DNA of 64,000 bases from Timema cristinae. Taxonomy: Eukaryota > Arthropoda > Insecta > Phasmatodea > Timematidae. Where the stretch lies: positions 66,125,109-66,189,108 of the forward strand of contig JBCFYV010000935.1 in assembly GCA_039000515.1 (NCBI GenBank). The letters run 5' to 3'. How positions within the stretch are numbered: the stretch's first letter is position 1; each line of letters starts with the position of its first letter. Position numbers and translations under genes: made by a program. Below, one piece after another: positions 45,092-55,920 of this stretch. Below the pieces are notes generated by a model. It had not been told where the DNA came from and did no database searches. It saw only the letters and a program-made list of their open reading frames with translations.

Positions 45092-45355
45092 ACACGTTAT
45101 CTCAGTCTGTAGCGTGTCTGTCTACTGAGCTAAGGGTCCCGCATTGCAGAAAATGTATCATTGAGGAAAATATGAGTTTACGCCTTCACATTAATAAATT
45201 AACGGATGGGGACTGGATGTTGTGTCTTTTCTAGTCTTAAGTTGGATTATAAGGCAGTTTAAGCTACGACAAGCCTAGCAAGCCGGCAGTGGAAAAAGAA
45301 ATGGCTTGGATAAAAAAATTACCACAGGCTGGAAACAGTAATGTATGTAAATAAA
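45092..45355 (+). repeat. SINE-C inserted into SINE-B
   Basis: tRNA-like head ttatctcagtctgtagcgtg followed by gctaagggtccc. The body includes gggactggatgttgtgtctt and the tail accacaggctggaaacagta. Both junctions show tttaca, a likely target duplication. Confidence 0.75.
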
Positions 45356-45525
45356 TTTTTACAGGGAGTGTGCCCACATTTGCGTAGAGTGAGAGTAAAA
45401 ACAATTTTTTAAAACCACCCTCAGTATACCCGACTGAGGTTCAAACCTCGATCTCCCAGTCATCGGCAGTATAGTCTATTGCGAGAGTGACGTCTTAGAC
45501 CATGCGGCCACCGAAGAGCGGGCTT
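45356..45525 (-). repeat. SINE-B, 5' part of an interrupted copy
   Basis: gtgtgcccacatttgcgtag, B-box side gaggttcaaacctcgatctc and head ttagaccatgcggccaccga. Confidence 0.75.
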
Positions 45526-45886
45526 TTGCTAATATAGAATATGGACTCTTTTAAATTTAAAATATATTTCAGCATATCAGGAGTTCTTAATTCAAATGTT
45601 AATAAACTTCTGGCAGCTAATATTAGTGTTATTTATTACTATCGTCATGGAAATAAATAAAACTGTGTAAAACTTTTCAACTACATGCTCTTACAGCTCA
45701 GATATACAGGGCTCACAGCATGTTGTTACATGCTCTGGTTTGACTGTCCATCACCTCGAGGAAACTTGTCGTGTTTCCTTAAAACTTCACACTCCTCATC
45801 CTGTTCTCTGTGGTGATACCAGCCACAACGCTTGCCTGACTTGCGAATGAGAGTAACGATAAACGACAGTTTCCAGAGGTACTCAC

Positions 45887-46034
45887 CAGAATGCGTGGTG
45901 TTAGACTCGGCGTCCACGCAATCTATCCTGATGCGTTTGACGGCGGCCTCCTCGGGACTCGAACCGACGTCCACCTCTTGTTTGATACGAGGTTTGAGGT
46001 CCTCTTCCTCCATTAACCTCGACAACACCTCCAC
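45887..46034 (-). CDS. BCL11: BCL11/chronophage-type factor, downstream exon
   Basis: Read on the minus strand, an acceptor (gtgtggttccag) opens the exon at 46034 in phase 0 and a strong donor, CTG|GTGAGT, closes it after 148 nt at 45887 (phase 1). The encoded 49 residues begin VEVLSRLMEEEDLKPRIKQE, continue with acidic EVDVGSSPEEAAV, KRIRIDC and end DAESNTTHS. RIKQE is a sumoylation-type motif (hydrophobic-K-x-E); human BCL11A has a KQE site in a similar place after its first finger. Phase 0 at the start fits the end of the upstream exon (GTT AAG). The next expected exon, with the second zinc finger, is not seen at lower coordinates. The assignment rests on linkage to the upstream exon rather than on a domain here. 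Confidence 0.6.
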
Positions 46035-46147
46035 CTGGAACCACACGAGCCTTGTACCTCAATTGTGGAGGTGGAGGTTACAGGGGATTGTGGGAGGGGG
46101 GGGTTACTAGCATTTCCCGAGCCTGATGGATTGTTGCCAGGGCTAGC

Positions 46148-46987
46148 TACTTTTGATGGAACTGTACTATAATAACTGAACCTTCCCTCTCTTGATGGGA
46201 CTGTACTAGTATAACTGCAACCTTCCCTCTCTTGAGGGACTGTACTAGTATAAACTGTAACCTTCCCTCTATTGAGTTGTTCCCTCTCTTGATTGGACTG
46301 TACTAGATAACTGAACCTTCCCCTCTTGATGGGACTGTACTAAAATAACTGTAAGCTTCCCTCTCTTGATGGGACTGTACTAGTATAACTGCAACCTTCC
46401 TCTCTTGATGGGACTGTACTAAATAACTGCTAACCTTCCCTCTCTTGATGGGACTGTACTAGTATAACTGCAACCTTCCCTCTCTTGATGGGACTGTACT
46501 AGTATAACTGCAACCTTCCCTCTCTTGATGGGACTGTACTAGTATATACTGCAACCTTCCCTCTCTTGATGGGACTGTACTAGTATAACTGCAACCTTCC
46601 CTCTCTTGATGGGACTGTACTAGTATAACTGCAACCTTCCCTCTCTTGATGGGACTGTACTAGTATAACTGCAACCTTCCCTCTCTTGATGGGACTGTAC
46701 TAGTATAATTGCAACCTTCCCTCTCTTGATGGGACTGTACTAGTATAACTGCAACCTTCCCTCTCTTGATGGGACTGTACTAGTATAACTGCAACCTTCC
46801 CTCTCTTAATGGGACTGTACTATTATAACTGCAACCTTCCCTCTCTTAATGGGACTGTACTATTATAACTGCAACCTTCCCTCTCTTGATGGGACTGTAC
46901 TAGTATAATTGCAACCTTCCCTCTCTTGATGGGACTGTACTAGTATAATTGCAACCTTCCCTCTCTTGATGGGACTGTACTAGTATA
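46148..46987. repeat. 40-bp minisatellite filling the BCL11 intron
   Basis: About 21 copies of ccttccctctcttgatggga followed by ctgtactagtataactgcaa. The first seven units carry single-base gaps, whereas the later ones are nearly identical. The intron between the two BCL11 exons (46035-47055) is mostly this array. Confidence 0.95.
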
Positions 46988-47055
46988 ACTAGTCTAGCTT
47001 GGAATATTCCCTTAGAAAAGGGTGCAGTAGCCTTACAAAAATCGTGTGAACGTAC

Positions 47056-47473
47056 CTTAACAGAACTAGGGCTGCCAGCACGTCTTTTGGGCGTGCTGGT
47101 GGGCGGCTCGTCGATGAGGATGTCGTGGGGGTGAGGTGAGGAGTGCAGGGTGGCGTGCACAGGACCCTGCTGGAAGAAGACGCTCCTCCACCCCCGGCCG
47201 CCGCCGCAGCCGCTGCCGCCGCGGCCGCCTTCTTGCCGGAGATGGGCGCCGAGATGCTCTGCCGCCTCGCGTTCACCACCCCCAGAGGGAGTGTGAGGGT
47301 GGATCCGCCACCCCCAACCTCCCCCTCGTCGCTATCCTCCACGAGGTGGGAGTAGTTCTCCTTGTTGCACGCCAGGACCTTGTGTTGGATGAACTTGACG
47401 ATGTCAGACAGGGCGAACGGTTTCTGACAGACGCCGCAGGTCAGGGTGTCGGGTGGAACCATCTCCGAGTCCG
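47056..47473 (-). CDS. BCL11: BCL11/chronophage-type factor, first zinc-finger exon, apparent frameshift
   Basis: Transcriptional regulator of the BCL11 family. After the acceptor gctcctctcgttacag the exon encodes TLTCGVCQKPFALSDIVKF and then IQHKVLACNKEN, a CxxC...H...C finger close to the N-terminal BCL11/Drosophila chronophage finger (human: LLTCGQCQMNFPLGDILIF). It continues with an acidic GDSDEGE-like stretch, RRQSISAPISGKK, a run of 11 alanines and a Gly/Ser tract. The donor AAG|GTACGT is at 47056. Two frames are needed: the finger lies in one, while the end, DILIDEPPTSTPKRRAGS followed by PSSVK, lies in another and is the one in phase with the next exon. Exon length (418 = 2 + 416) is one base short of a multiple of three, so a one-base loss in the GC-rich tract near 47180-47220 is likely; assembly error or a true mutation cannot be told apart here. 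Confidence 0.8.
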
Positions 47474-47760
47474 CTGTAACGAGAGGAGCACTCTAGTTAG
47501 TACAGTCAGTGTCAGGAACCATCTCCGAGTCCGCTGTAACGAGAGGAGCACTCTAGTTAGTACAGTCAGTGTCAGGAACCATCTCCGAGTCCGCTGTAAA
47601 GAGAGGAGCACTCTAATTAGTACAGTCAGTGTCAGGAACCATCTCTGAGTCCGCTGTAACGAGAGGAGCACTCTAGTTAGTACAGTCAGTGTCAGGAACC
47701 ATCTCCGAGTCCGCTGTAACGAGAGTAGCACTCTAGTTAGTACAGTCAGTGTCAGGAACC
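47461..47760 (-). repeat. Five-copy 60-bp repeat carrying the splice acceptor
   Basis: Each 60-bp unit, read on the minus strand, contains a branch-like tgactgtactaac, a pyrimidine tract gctcctctcgttacag and the first 19 exon bases. Acceptor-adjacent exon starts would be at 47473, 47533, 47593, 47653 and 47713; only the first leads into the zinc finger. Use of any upstream copy meets an in-frame TAG within its own unit. The long frames through this array are repeat artefacts. Confidence 0.85.
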
Positions 47761-48635
47761 ATCTTGGAACTCGCTGGTGCTCTTTTGTTATCTACTACAT
47801 TTCTCTTATATATTCGTTTATATTAAATGTTGCAAGGTTTATTGTTCCCGGCTCCTCTCTGAACTAAATCCAACCCTCCACTAGGAAATACACTTCACAG
47901 ACCAGCTTGGTACACGTGGACACGACGAGAAGACGCAATCCTCGCTGTAGCGTGATTGTCCGAGACCTCTCGAACCTAGCTTTGTCTCGGAGGGAAGCCG
48001 CCGTAATCAGTCCAAGTGCGAGCGGGTTGCGTCACCCTAGGCGCTGGGGATGAGATTAGACGAGTTTGTGAGAAGAGTCCAACCATCGTCTCTCTCACTC
48101 GTGTAGTTCGCGATTTGAACGATTCATTCAACTGTACAAGTGGAATTAGTTCACCTTCTTGGAGTGATCTTAGTTCAAAGTGAGCTATGGAGGTGACGCG
48201 ACGATTCAGCCGATCTCGGCCACAGAAACGGATCCGAGATTCTCCACGTGGTATGCTTGTGTGGGTTGAAAGGGAGCTTGTTTTGTTGTTCGACATTTCT
48301 CTTGTTCGGTAAAACTACCTCACCCCCTCTCTACTACCCGCTCCCCCTTACCAACCAATCGATAACAATAAGTACCACTGTCCCAACAGCTATATAATAT
48401 CAATGGCTTGTTTGTAGCTCCTGGACCACTAAACACTAGGCTATAGCTCATGAATGAGCTACAAAATAAACTAAAGAACGACTACAAGGCTAGGTTGTAG
48501 CTCTTGTAGTTTGTGAACTACTGAACTACCAGTTATAGTTTGTGAACGACTGAACTATTAAACGAAACACATAAAATGTAAACTGAGTCACTTTGAACGA
48601 GTCTCAACAGTGAACTGCCCTGCCCGTCTCTAAAT
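47761..48635. other. Non-coding stretch (BCL11 intron or flank)
   Basis: A 106-residue minus frame at 47976-48296 shows no BCL11 N-terminal features. AGCT-rich imperfect repeats (gtagctcctg, gaactac) lie at 48410-48560. No exon recognised. Confidence 0.4.
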
Positions 48636-48638
48636 GGA

Positions 48639-48931
48639 AGGTGACCTGACTGTCCAGGGGTAAGATGTCAGGACTTCTGTGCTTGAGGCCGGGGTTCAAT
48701 CCCCGGTCCCGGCACAGATTTATCTGATTACCAAACCTTCCTTCACCTCTGACAAGATGTGTATTAATCACAACTTGTGAATGTGTGGAATGCCAGGCCT
48801 CCACTGTGGTTCGGATTCCACGTTAAACTTTAGGACCTTCATTTCATCTCACAATCACTCTACCATTACACATTAGCGTAAGTGCGTACAACCCGAACGG
48901 GTAGTAAGACGCGGTGCTAATAATAATAATC
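48639..48931 (+). repeat. SINE-A, full length
   Basis: Head gtgacctgactgtccagggg, B box ggggttcaatccccggtccc, common tail and a short (TAA)n. Confidence 0.85.
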
Positions 48932-49246
48932 TAAATGGAAGAGGTCTTGAACAAGATTTATTTAGCCTTATGGTGAAGATCTTTCGTCATCCAACACACC
49001 CCACCCCCGAACAAACAACGTCAACGCCAGGGGGTGTCATCGTCAACAGAAACAACCTAAGAGAAATGTAACAGACGCTTCCCCCCCTTAGGTGGGTTTT
49101 TAGATTAGGGTATTGGATGTCCACTTTCTAAGCACACAGCAGAGGTTAAATAAAGTAAGCCTTACGCAAAAGGTGAATTTAGTTTTTAGAATGTCGGAGC
49201 TTGAGTGGGGCTTTTTACTCTCATCTGAGGAAGTGATGCGGGGAAT

Positions 49247-49903
49247 AAGGGTACGGCCAGACTGAGCGCGCGAGCGAGCGCGCGAGCGACTAAAATATAA
49301 AATAGAACACATTGGTTGTAATGGGGGGTGGCCACACTGGCGCGAGCGAGCGAGCGAGCGAGCGACTGAGCGCGCGCGCTTGAAAGATAGAACTGGTCCT
49401 ATTTTTCAAGCGCGCGCGCTCGACCCGGTACAGTCTAGTTTACAGGCGCTAGGCAATATTATTGTATGTTGGTTCATTGAGTGCTGGGGAAACTTCTCAT
49501 TTTGACATGATATTTGACTTTTTTCTATCAGTGATAGGTTTAACACACTTGCTATTAATTGCCCGGTGACCTGGCGGTCTAGGGGTAAGGTGTCAGACTT
49601 CTGTGCTGGCGGCCGGGGTTCAATCCTCGGTCCCGGCACAGATTTATCTGATTACCAAACCCTTCCTTCACCTCTGGCAAGACATCTTGTGAATGTGGGG
49701 AAAGCCAGGCCTCCACCGTGGTTCGGATTCCACGTTAAACTGTAGGTCCTTCATTTCATCTCACAATAACCCTACCATTACACATTAGCGTAAGTGCGTA
49801 TAACCCGAACGGGTAGTAAGACGCGGTGCTAATAATAATCTAACAAGGGTCCGCTAATTACGCGCTCGCTCGCTCGCACGCTTGGCAGTCTGGCCGAACC
49901 CTA
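49247..49903. mobile_element. CGAG-rich inverted-repeat transposon split by a SINE-A
   Basis: Outer ends aagggtacggccagactg and cagtctggccgaaccctaa are inverse copies. Just inside them are CGAG/GCGC runs at 49265-49290 and 49340-49438 and their inverse at 49861-49880. The centre holds a SINE-A (49564-49842). Without it the element is about 380 bp. No transposase frame. Family unknown. Confidence 0.65.
49564..49842 (+). repeat. SINE-A, full length, inside the CGAG element
   Basis: Head gtgacctggcggtctagggg, B box ggggttcaatcctcggtccc, common tail followed by taataatc. Confidence 0.85.
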
Positions 49904-49944
49904 AGAGGGAAGGACAGTAATTTTGAAGTGTTATTTTTAATCAA

Positions 49945-50175
49945 AACTTTTTTTTTGCCATAATAAATCAAATATTACTCGAGTAGCAAAGTTTAATTTT
50001 AATTTTCTTCACTTGGTGATATCAACAGTTGTTGAATATCTGTCATTAGCATGACGGCTTTAGATGAAACCCTTGACAGATATTCAACAACTGTTGATAC
50101 CACTGTGCCAATAAAATTAAACTATTTATTTCTATTGGATAAATATTTGATTTAATCAGACCAGAAAAGGTTTTT
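49945..50175. mobile_element. Fold-back MITE-P, copy 6 (short centre)
   Basis: Arms gatatcaacagttgttgaat and attcaacaactgttgatacc are separated by only about 40 bases. Confidence 0.75.
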
Positions 50176-50229
50176 CTAGAAAAACTGTGAAAATACTGAC
50201 CTTTTCTCGCTTTCCCTACAACCCCAACT

Positions 50230-50430
50230 TAAATTATTATTAGCACCGCGTCTTACTACCCGTTCGGGTTATACGCACTTACGCTAATGTGTAATGGTAG
50301 GGTGATTGTGAGATGAAATGAAGGACCTACAGTTTAACGTGGGATCCGAACCACGGTGGCGGCCTGGCATTCCACACATTCACAAGATGTCTTGTCAGAG
50401 GTGTAGGAAGGGTTTGGAAATCAGATAACC
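50230..50430 (-). repeat. SINE-A, head truncated
   Basis: Common tail gcaccgcgtcttactacccg and body to gtgtaggaagggtttggaaa. It breaks at the same place as the copy at 22030. Confidence 0.75.
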
Positions 50431-50504
50431 CCAACTTAAAAGATTTCCGTAAATTTCAATCAGCTCATGACAAATAAACCATTGCGATTACTATGAAGTT
50501 TTTA

Positions 50505-50740
50505 TTTAAGCACCCCATATTACTACTACCCGTTCGGGTTATAAGCTTATGTACTAATTAAGTTTGTTGTTTTAGGGATGGGGAAGGTTAAACTTAAAAG
50601 GAAGTGTACCCACATTTGTATTTATATAGAGAGTGGGAAATCATTTATTTGAAAAAAACCTGAGTACACCCGACCAAAATTCAAACCATGATCTTCCCAT
50701 GATCGACAATCTAGTCTATTGCGAGATTGTGGTCTCCGAA
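50505..50740 (-). repeat. SINE-B, head shortened
   Basis: Tail gcaccccatattactactac, gtgtacccacatttgtattt and a degraded B box region. Confidence 0.7.
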
Positions 50741-51275
50741 GCGGGTGTTTAATAGGCCTACTGTTGAGATTTCTATGCATCGAATATCGAATTAAGCCAC
50801 GGCCATCTCGCGCTCTCTCTCTCTCACACCTCACCAACTAGTTAAGTTAGTTTGTAAGTGGTGGACAGATATTATCCTCTTGTGTGTAGCCAATGTCTCA
50901 CAATCAGTTGTCGCAAAATAACCTCCAGACGAGGGGAGGGGTCCTTGTTTGCGCATGTTCCAGATGTTTGTAGGATGTGGGGGTGGGGGGCGTGGTCAAC
51001 TCTGGGGTTGACCAGTGTCCAACCATTGACCAGAATAATGGGGTGGAAGGGAGCGGTCATCGTCGAGCATGCGTAGTGGACACACCCCCTCGTCTTGAGG
51101 GTTGATACGGGAGACGTTACAGACAGGGATTGTGAGGGTTTAGGGAGGAACTGTAAGTGTAACACCATTTTTATTTACGGTAAAAAAAAGCTACACAGCT
51201 TTCGAACACCGTAAGAACCAACGTTGAGTGGATCTCTCGATAGAAGAATTATATTGATTTGAGGTATTTAACAAG
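50741..51275. other. Non-coding stretch
   Basis: Opposed frames of 72 and 98 residues at 50858-51168 show no domain. No gene recognised. Confidence 0.4.
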
Positions 51276-51277
51276 TA

Positions 51278-51505
51278 CAGTAGAACCATGGCTTCTTTGG
51301 TGCTGACTGACAGCTTACAACTGACGGCTTTGAAAAGCTACCAGACCAAATTATGTATCCCTACGCCGAACCATATGATCTGCAAAAACATGTGTTTAGC
51401 AGCTGTCACTTCTGACAGTCATAATGTAGGTATATACCTAAATGTTGACTGTCAGAAGTCAGCTGTGAGCTGTCAGTCAGCACCAAAGAAGCCACGGGGC
51501 TACTG
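51278..51505. mobile_element. TA-flanked MITE (MITE-M), copy 1
   Basis: Starts cagtagaaccatggcttctt and ends aagaagccacggggctactg, inverse copies of about 40 bp with TA on both sides, as in Tc1/mariner-group MITEs. The 122-residue frame across it is not a gene. Confidence 0.8.
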
Positions 51506-51509
51506 TAGA

Positions 51510-51620
51510 TACTTTCTGAGCCTACTGATTATATCAACACATGAGAATTTTTATGAGCGCGAGCGAAAGAACTTACCAATTTTGCCGGAAAATGTATTTT
51601 CACATACCTTCAAGGGTTCC
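51510..51620 (-). repeat. SINE-E fragment
   Basis: actttctgagcctactgatt to cataccttcaagggttcc, matching 54448-54560. Confidence 0.55.
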
Positions 51621-52760
51621 ATGGGTTGGTCAATTATGTCCCGTTTGCCAAAATAATGTCAAAGTGGGTCCAAGTTAGAAAAAAAATATAGGTAAAATAG
51701 GTCCCGTCTTCTGTCAGCCTATTACCCAGGAGACACTACGTGGAGGTTGGCTGAATAGCTGCCCAAAAAATTGGTTTTATTTTCTTCCAAACACCTTAAA
51801 ATATTGACAGCTCATTCTGCACGTTAGAATTCCTTATTCATCAACTGGTAAAAACTTAAAAACACACTGTTTTGATAAAAGAAGATTTTGTGTCTTGAAC
51901 TAGGGACATTTTTTGCCTCAGAATAATACTTACTTTTATTTTAAGATACCTTTAGAAGATAAAAACATATTTTTGCAGCCAAAATTGAATACATTTTATT
52001 AAATTATTCATGTTATTTTAAAGGTATTTATAATATCTATTAAAAATAACCACTGTAGATTACATAACTTGAAGTATGAAAACAATAAAGTAGATTTAGT
52101 AACTTTTCTTGTTGTCAAATAAGGTTCTTTCTATGTAAGTCTTACTGTATATGACCTTTCTTGTTTTATTGCCATTTGAGTCACAGCTCGGTCCAGCCTC
52201 TTTCAAAAGTAAATATTTAAAAGAATTGTTAAGGTTCGAAATTATTATTTTATATTTAATCAAGTGTGCTGTTACATTTTATGAACAAAGTCCTTTTAGA
52301 GGTCCATAACATAAATTTGAAATTAATGCGAGCTCTATTGTTTATTTTAATAAAAGCCTTGTTTTATGTAAAGATAATAAAAACTATTTTCTTTTTCATA
52401 AAACACGTTTTACATTTTTGGCTTTTCTGGACAGTTGGATTATTGTCAATAAAATAGGCTGGGTTTGAAAACAAAGGAACCAATACTATTTTAAACATAA
52501 TCAATTTCATATTTCACGACCTGACGTTTATGATCCAATTACAATTTTAAGAGCGCAGACTTTTGACCAACAGCGAATAATAGATTTTACCGGATTTCTT
52601 ACATAATTTTAACTGTTCTGAACTAATAAGTAAATAACACATGATTTTTGAAGATTTGGAAAATACAAATTTAATATTGGTTTCCACTTGATTCTCGACA
52701 TAGCTTTTACTTTAGTAGCCATAACGTAGAGGGTAATTAGATTATTTGGATCGATCAGGG
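51621..52760. other. AT-rich non-coding stretch
   Basis: Nothing recognised; the 63-residue frame at 52266-52457 is AT-rich and hydrophobic. Confidence 0.5.
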
Positions 52761-52774
52761 GCGTGTCGTTAAGT

Positions 52775-53435
52775 GTTGCCAGGGTAAGCAGAGCTTGTTA
52801 CAACTCTACCTGTGATATGTTCTCCCCCACTATGTCCCCATTTGACCAGAGTAATCAGAGCTTGTTACAAGTGTACCTGTGATATGTTGTCCTCCACTCT
52901 GTCCCCATTTGACCAGGGTAATCAGAGCTTGTTACAAGTGTACCTGTGATATGTTCTCCCCCACTCTGTCCCCATTTGACCAGGGTAAGCAGAGCTTGTT
53001 ACAACTCTACCTGTGATATGTTTCCCCACTCTGTCCCATTTGACAGGTAAGCAGAGCTTGTTACAACTGTACTGTGATATGTTCTCCCCACTCTGTCCCC
53101 ATTTGACCAGGTAAGAAGAGCTTGTTACAACTGTACCTGTGATATGTTGTCCTCCACTCTGTCCCATTTGACCAGGGTAATCAGAGCTTGTTACAACTGT
53201 ACTGTGATATGTTCTCCCCCACTCTGTCCCCATTTGACTAGGGTAAGCAGAGCTTGTTACAACTCTACCTGTGATATGTTTCCCCCACTCTGTCCCATTT
53301 GACCAAGTAACAGAGTTGTTAACAACGTACCTGTGATATTTCCCCCACTCTGTCCATTGACAGGATAAACAGAGCTTGTTACAACTGTACCTGTGATATG
53401 TTCTCTCCCACTCTGTCCCCATTTGACCAATAATA
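52775..53435. repeat. 61-bp minisatellite with donor/acceptor-like junctions
   Basis: About ten units of agagcttgttacaactctac, ctgtgatatgttctccccca, ctctgtccccatttgaccag followed by GGTAAGC or variants. Many units carry single-base gaps. The 166-residue minus frame is repeat sequence. Confidence 0.9.
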
Positions 53436-54447
53436 CAAAGACTGTTCTACACACCTCACATGGAAATGTATTTCCGTTGATAGCTGACCAACGAGCGTTC
53501 TACTGAGCGGTGAGAACAATTCACAGGAACAATTTAGACTAGCTCTCTTTACCCTGGTAGAATTCTACACACGACACTGCTTATCAACAGTTTAAAACCT
53601 ACTAAATCTACTTTTGTACAGCCAAACATTCACATTCCAATTTTCATTGAAATAACCCTTTGCAAAAGGTTAATCTTTTTTGTTGCGATCAACATTTATA
53701 ACATTTTACTACCAACTATTAGTGTTATTTTATATTGATAATATCTATCAAAAACGATAACTGCAGATTATATGACTTGATGAAAATCATACTGCAGGTG
53801 TATTATGCAGCTGTCATTTTAGGCATATATCAATTTTGTCAGCTGGAAGATATTTTGAACGTATAAAAACTCCTAAGGTCATTAAACACCGATCTTAGAT
53901 GAAATAATAAGATGCTTTAGATTGTCATTCTAAATAATTTAATCCCTAGAAAAGGACTTTGGTTATCGTTCTAAATAGGCTATTCCTTAGAAAATGATCA
54001 TTGAAAATTGATTTTAGATTAACGTTCTAAATCAATTATTCCTTATAAAACGATCAATATTAATTTAGTTTTATCTGGGTGAAAAACTCGTCATATAGAG
54101 CCAAGTAATGAATTAGTTCCTAAAGACAGTCGCTACCCATCGCCAGCTTCACATTATTATAAAATCATGTAGACGTACCACACCCTCCAACCCCTTTTAA
54201 AAGGGATAGGGGGTGAATATAGTAGAGATTAAAAATGTTACTAAGGGGGTAGGTCCCGGGTCAGAGGGTGGAATAATAAAGAAAGGGTGACTCACATAGG
54301 TAAAAGTCCGGCTACTTTTATTTTTATTTTAAACTAGGTCTCTCTTATTAAACTATGACAAGGGGAGTATCGGGGAGAATTAAAAGGGCATATGAAAGAT
54401 AACATCACATCAAAGTTATTGTTTTAGGGGGGTCTACTTAAAATACA
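53436..54447. other. AT-rich non-coding stretch
   Basis: No gene or clear repeat recognised. A short motif with gattaacgttctaaat recurs near 53930 and 54018. Confidence 0.4.
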
Positions 54448-54720
54448 CTTTCTGAACCGACTGATTATATTAGCGCACGAGATTTTCTATGAGCGAAAGT
54501 GAAAGAACCTACCAATTTTGCCGAGAAAAGTATTTTCACATACCTTCAAAGGTTCTTTTACACGACAAAATCGGCAAACGGACCGACGACTTTATTTCCC
54601 CTCTGAAGGAAGCTTTAACCCTACCACGGATTCTTATAGCTTGAGAAAAGTCCATAGACCCCGGCTGGGTTTGAACCTCCGAACCTCGGATCCTGAGACG
54701 ACCACAAATATTACGTAGGT
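54448..54720 (-). repeat. SINE-E copy
   Basis: Contains cggaccgacgactttatttc and, at about 54665-54705, a B box in minus orientation (complement of gggtttgaacctccgaacct). Confidence 0.6.
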
Positions 54721-54829
54721 CGGCCAAAATAAATGATAGGGTTTGTGAGAAAACTTCATGGCGAGCCATGCGGACCAAGTGGCTGTCGTATGTTGGTGAA
54801 GATAATGCCAACTTCAGCATATAGAGGGT

Positions 54830-54975
54830 GTCATGTGGTCATCCCAACCAACTTTCTGGCCGGTTAATCTCAGTTTTCTAGACCTCACGAGGATAGTTTG
54901 ACCTTGTTATAGACCCACTGTTTCACAGAATGATTCTGAAAGTGCTGGGGATTGAACCAAGTACTTCTGACCATT
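54830..54975 (-). repeat. SINE-D fragment
   Basis: agggtgtcatgtggtcatcc, gttttctagacctcacgagg and gctggggattgaaccaagta match the copy at 37290 in inverse orientation. Confidence 0.65.
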
Positions 54976-55672
54976 AGATCATAGAGGTTGTCAATGCTTA
55001 TAAAAGACATTCATTTATATGCTAAGTTAACTATTTAAAACATTTTAATAGGTAGTTGATTATTTGCAATAAAATAAAACTAGGTATAAGTCCAAATAAA
55101 AAGGTTTTATAAGCAAAATTGTGTTTTCGAATGGTTTTAAGAGAGCCTAAATAAAATATCAAAAATAGTGTAGCTTATCGAATAATAAGGTTTATTCCAA
55201 ACAGGTGTAGTCCTATAGACATCTGCATATTTCCTTTATATGTTTAATGTTATTTTAATTAGTGCTCTCATCCACAAACAGACCTTTGGTTGGCTCGGTG
55301 TTTGAGACCAGTGTCTCAGTGCTCTTGACCACGGCAGGAAGAATGTTACCAACCCTCGTCCCATATGCCTGTGTTGCGCGCTCCAGACTGTGGTATCGAT
55401 CAGCTGGCGGGATGCCGCGGTAGTGATTGGACATTGGTGCCGCCACCCCCTCCTTGAACCTCCTGTGTCATTGTCCTGCGGTTCAGGAGGGGGTGACGCT
55501 CAAGATGGACACAGTCGCTTGTCACACGCTCTAACCCCTCAACCATTGTCACAATGGAAACCTAACTGGCTCTCTTCAGTCCGACCTGCTCTTGGCAACC
55601 AACACACAAATCATGCTAGTGTCCAATTTTCATAGGAACAACCTTATCCGACAGCTGGGGAAGTTTTTTTCT
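54976..55672. other. Non-coding stretch; possible worn coding fragment at 55255-55446
   Basis: The minus-strand frame at 55255-55446 (63 residues, with RYHSLERATQAYGTRVGNI) has protein-like composition, but I recognise no family and see no splice signals. An opposing frame lies at 55390-55635. Confidence 0.3.
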
Positions 55673-55920
55673 AGCATCGCGTCCTACTACCCGTTCGGGC
55701 TGTATGTCAACGTACCAATAACACTAATGTGTTAGGAATTACCAAGGTTTAATATAAAGGAGGCACACCTGCATTTGTGTGGAGGGAAAGTGGAAAACCA
55801 CTTAGGAAAAAATCATCCTTAGTGCACCCAACTGTGATCGAACCTCAATCTCCCCGTCTTTGGCAGTCTAGTCTAACACGATAGTAGTGCGTCAGACCAT
55901 GCGGCCACCGAAGTGGGTCC
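55673..55920 (-). repeat. SINE-B, near full length
   Basis: Tail ctagcatcgcgtcctactac, body cacacctgcatttgtgtgga, head tcagaccatgcggccaccga. Confidence 0.8.

Noticed and set aside
47136..47648. Plus-strand frame of 170 residues opposite the BCL11 exon
   Set aside because: It is antisense to the zinc-finger exon and to the 60-bp repeat; Arg-rich composition is typical of an antisense shadow.
47441..47731. Minus-strand frame of 96 residues with LLSLQRTRRWFLTLTVL repeats
   Set aside because: A 60-bp period keeps one frame open; it is the splice-acceptor repeat read out of frame.
49260..49440. CpG island or promoter
   Set aside because: The CG richness is made of CGAG simple repeats at the tips of an inverted-repeat element.
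52922..53422. Minus-strand frame of 166 residues
   Set aside because: Minisatellite translation with frame kept by chance.
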